The notes under the pieces: generated by a model
The model's input: only the letters and a program-made list of their open reading frames with translations
Told to the model about the DNA's origin: nothing
Database searches by the model: none
Translations under genes and position numbers: made by a program
Source of the DNA: Nocardioides marinus
Lineage (GTDB): Bacteria; Pseudomonadota; Alphaproteobacteria; Rhodobacterales; Rhodobacteraceae
Direction of reading: 5' to 3'
Assembly: GCA_019801415.1 (NCBI GenBank)
Contig: JAHVJD010000001.1
Span: 372,001-436,000 of the forward strand
DNA: 64,000 nucleotides
Shown: positions 9,555-17,016 of the stretch, piece after piece
Layout of the letters: every line of letters starts with the position of its first letter
Numbering within the stretch: position 1 is the stretch's first letter

Positions 9555-11972
9555 ATGAAAACCACCACCCGCGTGGCAGTGATCGGCGGCGGCGTTGTCG
9601 GCTGCTCCGTTCTTTACCACCTGACCAAGCTCGGCTGGTCCGATGTCATGCTGATCGAACGCTCGGAGCTCACCTCCGGCTCCACCTGGCACGCGGCGGG
9701 CGGCTTTCACACGCTGAACGGCGACACCAACATGGCGGCGCTGCAGGGCTACACCATCAAGCTCTACCGCGAGCTGGAGGCGCTCACCGGCATGTCCTGC
9801 GGGCTGCACCACGTCGGCGGCATCACCCTCGCCGACAACCAGGAACGGTTCGACATGCTGATGGCGGAGCGCGCCAAGCACCGCTTCATGGGGTTGGAGA
9901 CCGAAATCATCGGTCCCGAAGAGGTGAAGAAGCTCTCCCCGATCACCAATACCGACGGCATCCTCGGTGCGCTCTACGATCCGCTCGACGGCCACCTCGA
10001 CCCCTCCGGCACCACCCACGCCTACGCCAAGGCCGCGCGCATGGGCGGCGCCACGATCGAGACCCACTGCAAGGTGATGGAGACCAACCAGCGCCCCGAC
10101 GGCACCTGGGACGTGGTGACCGAAAAGGGCACCATCCACGCCGAACATGTGGTGAACGCCGGCGGCCTCTGGGCGCGCGAGGTCGGCGCCATGGCCGACA
10201 TCTACTTCCCGCTGCACCCGATGGAGCACCAGTATATCGTCACCGACGAGGTGCCCGAGATCGCCGCCATCATCGACGCGGGCGGCGAACACCCGCACGT
10301 GATGGACCCGGCCGGCGAAAGCTACCTGAGGCAGGAGGGCCGCGGCCTCTGCATCGGCTTCTACGAGCAGCCCTGCAAGCCCTGGGCGGTGGACGGCACG
10401 CCCTGGGACTTCGGCCACGAGCTGCTGCCCGACAATTTCGACAAGATCGAGGACTCCATCGCCTTCGCCTACCGCCGCTTCCCGGCGCTGGAGCGCGCGG
10501 GCGTCAAATCGGTGATCCACGGCCCCTTCACCTTCGCGCCCGACGGCAACCCGCTGGTCGGCCCGGTGCCGGGGATGCGGAACTACTGGTCCGCCTGCGC
10601 GGTGATGGCGGGCTTCAGCCAGGGCGGCGGCGTCGGCCTGATGCTCGCGCAATGGATGGTCGAGGGCGAATGCGAGCGCGACACCTTCGCGATGGACTGC
10701 GCCCGCTTCGGCAGCTGGATCACCCCGGGCTACACCCGCCCCAAGGTGATCGAGAACTACCAGAAACGCTTCTCCGTCGCCTACCCGAACGAGGAGCTGC
10801 CCGCCGCCCGCCCGTTCCGCACCACACCGATGTACGACATCTTCGATCGCATGGGCGCGGTCTGGGGCGCGCAATACGGGCTGGAAGTGCCGAACTACTT
10901 CGCCGCAGACGGCGAACCCCGGTACGAGACCCCCTCCTTCCGCCGCTCCAACGCCTTTGACGCCACCGCGCGCGAGGTGAAGGCCGTGCGCGAAGCCGTT
11001 GGAATCAATGAGGTTCACAACTTCGGCAAGTACCGCATCACCGGCCGCGACGCCCGCGCCTGGCTCGACCGCATCATGGCGGGCCGCGTGCCGCAGCCGG
11101 GCCGCCTGTCGCTCACCCCGATGCTCTCCCCCCGCGGTCGGCTGATCGGCGACTTCACCATCTCCTGCCTCGCCGAAGACGAGTTCCAGCTCACCGCCTC
11201 CTACGGCAGCCAGGCCTATCACATGCGCTGGTTCCAGCAGCACGCGCAGGACGGCGTCCGCGTCGAAAACATCTCCGACAGCCGCACCGGCTTCCAGATC
11301 GCAGGCCCCCGCGCCCGCGACGTTCTGCAAGCCTGCACACGGCAAGACATTTCGGACATGCGTTTCATGGAGGTGCGCCGTCTCACCGTGGGTATGGCCG
11401 ACTGCATCGTGCAGCGGGTCAGCTACACCGGCGGGCTCGGGTATGAAATCTTCTGCGACCTGCCCAGCCAGCGCGCGCTCTGGACCGCGCTGTGGGAGGC
11501 AGGCCAGCCGCACGGCATGAAACCCTTCGGCATGCGCGCGATGATGTCGCTCCGGCTCGACAAGTTCTTCGGCTCGTGGCTTCGGGAATTCTCCCCCGAC
11601 TACACCGCCGCGGAAACCGGGCTCGACCGCTTCATCTCCTTCAAGAAGCCCGTGGATTTCATCGGCCGCGCCGCCGCCGAGGCCGAGCGGGACGCCGGAC
11701 CTGCCCGACGGCTCTGCGCCTTCGAGGTGGAAACGGACGACGCCGATGTGGTCGCCTATGAGCCGATCTGGCTTGAGGACGCCGTGGTCGGCTTCTGCAC
11801 GTCGGGTGGCTACTCTCATCACGCGCAGAAATCCGTTGCCCTGGGCTTCGTGCCGACGGACCGCATCGAGGACGGTCTGCAGGTCGAAATTGAAATCCTG
11901 GGAAAGCGGTACAAGGCGCGCCTGATAACCGAGCCGCTGTTTGACGCCGACGGCGCCCAAATGCGTGGATGA
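9555..11972 (+). CDS. FAD-dependent dehydrogenase fused to GcvT (dimethylglycine/sarcosine dehydrogenase-like)
   Basis: An 805-residue cytoplasmic flavoprotein. The N-terminal DAO domain carries the FAD motif VIGGGVVGCSVLYHL (residues 8-22) and the STWHAAGG segment where family members bind flavin covalently. A middle FAO_M-type region leads to the C-terminal GcvT folate domain (from about residue 430, ...FGKYRITGRDARAWLDRIMAG). Such enzymes oxidise N-methyl groups and pass the one-carbon unit to tetrahydrofolate, as in glycine betaine breakdown. The substrate (dimethylglycine, sarcosine or a related methylamine) cannot be told from sequence alone. Codons through about 11650 are extremely rich in third-position G or C. 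Confidence 0.88.
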   Translation: MKTTTRVAVIGGGVVGCSVLYHLTKLGWSDVMLIERSELTSGSTWHAAGGFHTLNGDTNMAALQGYTIKLYRELEALTGMSCGLHHVGGITLADNQERFDMLMAERAKHRFMGLETEIIGPEEVKKLSPITNTDGILGALYDPLDGHLDPSGTTHAYAKAARMGGATIETHCKVMETNQRPDGTWDVVTEKGTIHAEHVVNAGGLWAREVGAMADIYFPLHPMEHQYIVTDEVPEIAAIIDAGGEHPHVMDPAGESYLRQEGRGLCIGFYEQPCKPWAVDGTPWDFGHELLPDNFDKIEDSIAFAYRRFPALERAGVKSVIHGPFTFAPDGNPLVGPVPGMRNYWSACAVMAGFSQGGGVGLMLAQWMVEGECERDTFAMDCARFGSWITPGYTRPKVIENYQKRFSVAYPNEELPAARPFRTTPMYDIFDRMGAVWGAQYGLEVPNYFAADGEPRYETPSFRRSNAFDATAREVKAVREAVGINEVHNFGKYRITGRDARAWLDRIMAGRVPQPGRLSLTPMLSPRGRLIGDFTISCLAEDEFQLTASYGSQAYHMRWFQQHAQDGVRVENISDSRTGFQIAGPRARDVLQACTRQDISDMRFMEVRRLTVGMADCIVQRVSYTGGLGYEIFCDLPSQRALWTALWEAGQPHGMKPFGMRAMMSLRLDKFFGSWLREFSPDYTAAETGLDRFISFKKPVDFIGRAAAEAERDAGPARRLCAFEVETDDADVVAYEPIWLEDAVVGFCTSGGYSHHAQKSVALGFVPTDRIEDGLQVEIEILGKRYKARLITEPLFDADGAQMRG

Positions 11973-11982
11973 AACCGCCCCG

Positions 11983-12007
11983 GGCAGGTCAACAATGCTG
12001 ACCTGCC
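11983..12007 (+). terminator. Hairpin after the flavoprotein gene
   Basis: GGCAGGTCA and TGACCTGCC form a perfect nine-base stem around the loop ACAATGC, beginning 11 bases after the stop codon. There is no U tract, so termination may be weak or need Rho. Confidence 0.45.
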
Positions 12008-12081
12008 TGCGCGCCGTTGCCTCAGCGGCGCGCGCTCCCCGCTGAGTTGGCCGCAACGGATACGTCAGGGCCGCTACCCGA

Positions 12082-12101
12082 ATGTTTCGCGCGCGAAACA
12101 T
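12082..12101. promoter_or_regulatory. Perfect 20-base palindrome, parS-like
   Basis: ATGTTTCGCG followed by its exact reverse complement. The outer TGTTTC...GAAACA arms match the ParB site consensus, but the core is GCGCGC instead of the usual ACGT, which makes it two bases longer. It lies in the gap between the flavoprotein and nucleotidyltransferase genes. It could be a diverged partition-type site or an operator. Confidence 0.35.
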
Positions 12102-12237
12102 CTGGTCATCGGTGCTGACCTATCCACGGCTACCGCCTCTCGGCTTGCACCTATCCGCTATCGCTGATTTCCTCGGTGCCGATTACGCCTGCCGCGAGCG
12201 CAGGGCCGTGCCACCGGTTGCCAAGGACCCGATACAG

Positions 12238-12825
12238 ATGACCACGATTTCCATCCTCCTGCTCGCCGCCGGTGCCTCCTCTCGCATGAAAGGACGTGAC
12301 AAGCTGCTGGAGGTGGTTGACGGGCAGCCCCTGTTGTCGGTGATGTGTCGCCGGGCCACACTGACGGGACTGGTCACCTACGTCACGCTGCCTGGCCTCG
12401 ACCATCCGCGTGCTGACCACATCGGCGCGGCGCGGCCCGTCGAAGTCCCCGACGCCTCAGACGGCATGGCAGCCTCCATCCGCCGCGGTGTGGCGGCGCT
12501 ACCAGTGGCGACCGATGCAGTGATGATCCTGCCTGCCGATATGCCGGAGATCACCACTGATGACCTGCTGTCCATCGCCGCGAAAGCGCAGGAGCATGAC
12601 GGACAAATCCTGCGCGCCTGCACGGCAGAGGGAAAACCGGGGCACCCCGTCCTGTTTCCCCGCCGCTGCTTTGCCGCGCTGCAAGGCTTGCAGGGCGACC
12701 AGGGCGCCCGCCCGCTACTGGTTCATGAGACGGTTCATCTCGTGCCCCTGCCCGGCAACCGGGCGCTGACGGATCTGGACACGCCCGAAGACTGGGCCGG
12801 ATGGCGCGGTACTGAACAGCGCTGA
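12238..12825 (+). CDS. MobA-like nucleotidyltransferase
   Basis: A 195-residue NTP-transferase-fold protein (GT-A/MobA-like). The nucleotide-binding signature LLLAAGASSRMKGRDKLL opens the protein, and the metal-site Asp lies in MILPADMPEI. This group includes MocA, which makes molybdopterin cytosine dinucleotide, and related proteins linked to molybdenum hydroxylases and CO dehydrogenase-type enzymes. No molybdoenzyme gene is next to it here, so the exact substrate is open. ATG 12238 is chosen because it opens directly into the fold. Confidence 0.82.
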   Translation: MTTISILLLAAGASSRMKGRDKLLEVVDGQPLLSVMCRRATLTGLVTYVTLPGLDHPRADHIGAARPVEVPDASDGMAASIRRGVAALPVATDAVMILPADMPEITTDDLLSIAAKAQEHDGQILRACTAEGKPGHPVLFPRRCFAALQGLQGDQGARPLLVHETVHLVPLPGNRALTDLDTPEDWAGWRGTEQR

Positions 12826-12877
12826 CCCGAGCCCCCCCCGACACACGCGCGGATCACCCAAGACGACAATACGGAAA

Positions 12878-12900
12878 GGGCGGGACCTAAGGCCCCGCCC
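12878..12900 (-). terminator. Hairpin between convergent genes
   Basis: GGGCGGGACC pairs with GGCCCCGCCC with one mismatch and a three-base loop. On the minus strand the stem is followed by TTTCCG, a weak U stretch. It sits between the nucleotidyltransferase and RTX protein stops. Confidence 0.4.
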
Positions 12901-12952
12901 CGCCACATCTTGCCAGCTGCCGCAACCTCCCCCAAGGCTGCGACTGCACCTT

Positions 12953-15259
12953 TCAGTGCACCAGAAGATGTGCCTCATGCTTGCGCAGCGCGCGGCGTGC
13001 GGCGGCGTAGCTTATCCGGCCCTGTTCAGACTGCAGTTCCGGGAACAGTGCCAACAATTCGTTGCGCTGCGCATTGTCCAGTCCACGCAGGGAATGGTCG
13101 CCCGGCTGGAAGCTTTCGGTCCAGGCCCCGTCAGACAACACCACTTCGTGCTGGTCGAACATGAAGTGGATATAGGTCACTTGCGAGGTCGCCACCTGGT
13201 CCACACCATCCAACCCGGTGAGATGCTTGGCCGCCACCAGAACCTCGCGATCTTCGAAATACAGCGCGGTCTTGTCGTTCGCGATCAGCACGCGGTGGTT
13301 GGGGCTGACCATCATGTCACGTTCCGGCAACCCGTTGCCCAGAGCGCCCTGACGGATCAGGACCGGTTGCAAATGCTCCGCGTCCGCCAGGTCGGCGGCT
13401 GCCAGGGCGCGGGTTCCGATCCAGCGGATCTCCTGGATGCCGTTGTCACGGGTGATGACCCGGTCACCGACCTTCAGCTCTTCGACACGGCGTTCACCAT
13501 CGGGGGTCGCGATCAGAGTCCCGGGCGTAAAGCAGGGCACCACCACGCGTTCGATCTCGTAGAACTCCGCGCTGCCGGTGGCGTGGCCCTCGGCGTCGAA
13601 AAAGGTCACCGTCCCATTTTCCGGGTTGCTGGCATCATAGGTCACGCTGAGGCTGCCACCGGGGTTCTGCGCCTCGGCGGCACCGGTCAGATCCAGGACG
13701 TCGTTGTCGGACCCATCCGGGTCCTCCCCGCCATAAACGACGTCACCGGCACTGATCCCGGTAAAGCTGTCCGACCCGACGCCGCCGTAGGCGCGGTCTT
13801 CGCCGTCCCCCGCGCCGAGGTCGATAGCGTCATTGCCGCGCCCACCGCGCAGCAGATCGTCGCCCTGCCCGCCGCGGATGACGTCATCGCCGCTGCCACC
13901 AAAAACGGTGTCATCGTCGATGCCCGCGTCGATGGTGTCATTGCCGCTGCCGCCCCGGATCAGGTCGTCATCGTCCTGACCATAGATCACGTCGTCCCCG
14001 GCACCGCCGTGGATGATGTCCCGGCCATTGGTCGGGTCCGGATCCGCAGGGCGTCCGTCGCTGCCATCATCGGTGATGTTCAGCCGATCCGAAACTGACG
14101 GATCCAGGCCACCGTAAATGGTGTCGTTGCCGCTGCCGCCAACAAGCGTGTCAGAGCCTTCGCCGCCGATCAGCACATCGTCGTCTGCGCCGCCGTCGAT
14201 ACTGTCGTCGTCGATGCCGCCATCAAGCACATCCATGCCGCTGCCGCCATCGATCACATCGGCGTCATCGCCCGTGGTGACGGTGTCATTGCCGGCACCG
14301 GCAATGACCGTATCGCGATCATCGTAGGGGTCACCATCAGCAGGCACATAGGGGATGTTCGGATTGGTCCCGCTGTAGCCCGGAAAACCACGATCGGGCA
14401 GCGCGTCGCCGCCGGACGTGTCGATGACATCATCCCCGGCCCCGCCTTCAACCGAATCGGAGCCGTCGCCGCCCTCGACGGTATCATCCCCCGCGCCCGC
14501 GATGATGGTGTCGTCACCCTCGCCGCCGACAAGGCTGTCGTCGCCGCCATAGACCGCGCCTTCGGGATCGGAGGCATAGTCATAATGCGCGTTGTCGAAC
14601 CGCGTCCCCGAGGTTCCGAGGTCGACGGTCAGCAAGACGTCGTCGTAATCCTGGTCGCCCAGATTGGCCATGTCCTCGAAACCGATCGAGACCGAACCGT
14701 CCGGGTTCTGGCCGAAGCCACCGGTGTGCGGCAGCCCATCCGAGTTCAGAGATGCATTCGCACCATAGCCGGAGGAATAGAAGGTGCCACCCGGCCCGGA
14801 AATGCCGATCCCGACCAATGCACCTTCCGGGGCGTGATAAGTGAAGACCTGACCGACATTGTCCTTTGCACTGGCGGTCAGCTCGACGATATCGCCGATT
14901 TCGCCGGTCGCAGGATCGATCGTATAGGCAAAGACACTGTTCACGTACCCGCCGTTGTTGGCGTCTATGCGAACGCTGATCGCGCTGGAGCCGCCGGAGT
15001 GTCCATCGCCGTGGATCACGTCATCACCACTGCCGCCGTACACGGTATCCTGCCCGGAACCGGCATAAACGGTGTCATCACCGCTACCGGCCTCGATCAC
15101 GTCATCGTCGGGGCCTGCCGCAGGGTCGATGGCATCGCCATTATCGACCATGTCGCCTTCAGGGTCGCCGGTATAATCCCCATCAATCAGGTCATTGCCG
15201 CCGGTCCCCTCGACGATTCCGTCGCGACCGTTCTCAGGCTCGTCAACAATCGTGGTCAT
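12953..15259 (-). CDS. Secreted RTX calcium-binding repeat protein with Hint domain
   Basis: A 768-residue acidic protein, predicted to leave the cell by a type I system. It has many RTX nonapeptides of the GGxGxDxI/L kind (about residues 55-90 and 220-540: GGSGNDTIYGG, GGAGDDVIYGQ, GGQGDDLLRGG) that bind Ca2+. An insert at about 90-220 has a beta-sandwich look (GPGGTFYSSGYGANA). From about residue 577 a Hint domain begins at CFTPGTLIATPDGERRVEELKVGD and runs to the C-terminus. Hint domains can self-cleave, and this RTX-Hint layout is common in Rhodobacteraceae. ATG 15259 has AAGGAG nine bases upstream. No type I exporter genes are in the window. Confidence 0.92.
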   Translation of the reverse strand: MTTIVDEPENGRDGIVEGTGGNDLIDGDYTGDPEGDMVDNGDAIDPAAGPDDDVIEAGSGDDTVYAGSGQDTVYGGSGDDVIHGDGHSGGSSAISVRIDANNGGYVNSVFAYTIDPATGEIGDIVELTASAKDNVGQVFTYHAPEGALVGIGISGPGGTFYSSGYGANASLNSDGLPHTGGFGQNPDGSVSIGFEDMANLGDQDYDDVLLTVDLGTSGTRFDNAHYDYASDPEGAVYGGDDSLVGGEGDDTIIAGAGDDTVEGGDGSDSVEGGAGDDVIDTSGGDALPDRGFPGYSGTNPNIPYVPADGDPYDDRDTVIAGAGNDTVTTGDDADVIDGGSGMDVLDGGIDDDSIDGGADDDVLIGGEGSDTLVGGSGNDTIYGGLDPSVSDRLNITDDGSDGRPADPDPTNGRDIIHGGAGDDVIYGQDDDDLIRGGSGNDTIDAGIDDDTVFGGSGDDVIRGGQGDDLLRGGRGNDAIDLGAGDGEDRAYGGVGSDSFTGISAGDVVYGGEDPDGSDNDVLDLTGAAEAQNPGGSLSVTYDASNPENGTVTFFDAEGHATGSAEFYEIERVVVPCFTPGTLIATPDGERRVEELKVGDRVITRDNGIQEIRWIGTRALAAADLADAEHLQPVLIRQGALGNGLPERDMMVSPNHRVLIANDKTALYFEDREVLVAAKHLTGLDGVDQVATSQVTYIHFMFDQHEVVLSDGAWTESFQPGDHSLRGLDNAQRNELLALFPELQSEQGRISYAAARRALRKHEAHLLVH

Positions 15260-16107
15260 CAAACACTCTCCTTACCGATCTGGCCCCAAGCCCCTTCCCG
15301 GGACCAGCCGAACAGCCGCACGCTTATGCGGAACCCTGAATAAAATCCGCTCATCCAAACCGGCGTTCTGCACGAAGCCACCGCGCCGCGCATCAAAACC
15401 GGCGCGCGGTGGCGATACCTTAACCTGCCGTTCCTTGACCGCGAAAATTCAACCAGACGAGCGTCCGGGCGTCTTTGCGGGCCGACAATCCAGCAGCGTA
15501 CAGCGCTTGCCCCCCAGATGGGCTGAAACATGCTTACTTGAGCCTCGCGGCTCCACAAAGAATAAAAATTTCCTTAAACCTGCATTAACTGGGGCCGCAG
15601 CCAATCCCTTTCGCGTTGCGTCCGTCCTGGCGGTCGCCATTGTTTCCATATTGGAACCAACGACGGGGAAATTCCAAAAGCAATCGACGCTTATCGACTG
15701 AAATCCGGGAAATCCGGACCCTGAGGGCGCTCAATTGGCCAAAAATTGGAAACAGACCTCAAAGCCTGACCAGGCGGAACGCAGATCAGTCAATGGTTAA
15801 CAGCACTTTCCGTAAAGTCACTCATCTCCGCCCAATTGGGAAAAATAGCATGCTTTGTTTCCAGAAACGGAAACGCTGCGGGCTGGGCTCACGAATCAGT
15901 CACAAGCGAAAACGGTCAAGCGCAAAGAAAAAAAGTTGAATACTTTAACAATTGCCGCGCGGGAAAACTCAAAGTCGAGTTGGGCGCACCATCCCATAAT
16001 CGGCATCTTGCGTATCCCTGACAGAAGGTCGCCAAGCCCCCAAAGCAGCCGGTCAGCACTGCATGACCAGCGGTGGCGCTGAAATCGGATCGCGATGATT
16101 GGGGTTA
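15260..16107. promoter_or_regulatory. AT-richer gap with repeated TTCCA/TGGAA-type palindromes
   Basis: About 850 bases without a convincing gene, clearly richer in A+T than its surroundings, between the RTX gene start and tRNA-Ser. It holds several related dyads: TTCCA-TAT-TGGAA at 15644-15656, CCAA-AAA-TTGG at 15739-15749, CCCAATTGGG at 15831-15840, and GTTTCC-N6-GGAAAC at 15857-15874. These look like binding sites for one regulator that controls the RTX gene, about 380-620 bases from its start. Open frames here are short and lack coding character. Confidence 0.45.
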
Positions 16108-16197
16108 TGGCGGAGAGACAGGGATTCGAACCCTGGAGACGGTTTCCCGCCTACACACTTTCCAGGCGTGCGCCTTCGACCACTCGGCCACCTCTCC
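16108..16197 (-). tRNA. tRNA-Ser (GGA anticodon)
   Basis: Read on the minus strand it starts GGAGAGGTGGCCGAGTGG, has the long variable arm typical of serine tRNA, a T arm with GGTTCGAATCC, and an encoded CCA end. The anticodon loop CTGGAAA gives GGA, which reads UCC and UCU. The acceptor stem pairs over seven bases with one G-U. The length is 90 bases. Confidence 0.97.
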
Positions 16198-16278
16198 GTT
16201 GAGGGGGCTTTTGAAGGATTGCGGGGAGAAATGCAAGAGCTGAATCAGCAAAAAATTCACTTATCCCCGAAAACCGTC

Positions 16279-17016
16279 TCAGCCCTCCAGATGCAGGTAT
16301 ATCCTTCGGTTCTGCTTGCCTTTTTTCTCGATCTTCCCGATCCGGATCCGACCAATTTCTGCAGTACGTCCGACATGGGTGCCACCGCAGGGCTGCAGGT
16401 CCACCTGTTCATCCTCGGTACCGATACGCACCAGGCGCACCCGGCCCGCTCCGCGGGGAGGTGCGACGGACATGGTTTTGACAAGCTGTGGATTTGCATC
16501 GAGCTCGGCGTCGGTGATCCAGTCATCGCCGACATCCAGATCGCGGTCGATCAGCGCCTGCAGTTGCTCTTGCACCGCCTGTTTGTCGGCCGGGGCTTCG
16601 GGCATGTTGAAGTCGAGCCGCCCCTTCTCGGCGGTGATTGCCCCGCCCGATACCGGGAAGGGTATCACGACCGAGAGGAGGTGCAGGGCCGTGTGCACGC
16701 GCATGTGGCCATAGCGCCGCTGCCAATCCAGCGTCTGGGTGACGGTCGCGCCGACCTCGGGCGGTACGTCGCCGTCTGCCAGCACCAGCACAATACCGCC
16801 CGCCTCGCCCTTCTGGGTGGTCGAGACATGGCATTGCCCGCCCGCCCAGCTGAGCTGCCCGGTGTCGCCGGGCTGACCGCCGCCGGTGGGATAGAACAGG
16901 CTGCGGTCCAGCACGACTCCGATCTGCCCGTCTCCCAGATCTACGTGGGCCTGCACCCGCCCCTCTGCGGTTCGGGCATAGGCGTCGCTGTCAAACAGCC
17001 TTTCACTTGTCGACAT
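16279..17016 (-). CDS. Alanyl-tRNA editing protein (AlaX-like)
   Basis: A 245-residue stand-alone homologue of the AlaRS editing domain that hydrolyses mischarged Ser-tRNA(Ala) or Gly-tRNA(Ala). The N-terminal part has FYPTGGGQPGDTG. The Zn ligands are in HMRVHTALHLL (HxxxH) and in CGGTHVGRTAEIG near the C-terminus. It starts 14 bases inside the end of the MscS-type gene, so the two are translationally coupled. It is the last gene of the minus-strand run and lies next to tRNA-Ser. Confidence 0.9.
   Translation of the reverse strand: MSTSERLFDSDAYARTAEGRVQAHVDLGDGQIGVVLDRSLFYPTGGGQPGDTGQLSWAGGQCHVSTTQKGEAGGIVLVLADGDVPPEVGATVTQTLDWQRRYGHMRVHTALHLLSVVIPFPVSGGAITAEKGRLDFNMPEAPADKQAVQEQLQALIDRDLDVGDDWITDAELDANPQLVKTMSVAPPRGAGRVRLVRIGTEDEQVDLQPCGGTHVGRTAEIGRIRIGKIEKKGKQNRRIYLHLEG

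Noticed and set aside
9414-12101. Open frame of about 895 codons on the minus strand opposite the flavoprotein gene
   Set aside because: It has no family motifs, a His/Ala/Gly/Val composition typical of the antisense of GC3-rich genes, and it lies fully under a convincing gene.
12082-12101. Calling the palindrome a true parS site
   Set aside because: The core GCGCGC and the 18-base inner length differ from the 16-base consensus with ACGT core, and no parAB genes are near. Kept only as parS-like.
13700-15100. CRISPR-like or satellite repeat from the periodic sequence
   Set aside because: The period follows the nine-residue RTX repeats of the encoded protein, so it is coding repetition.
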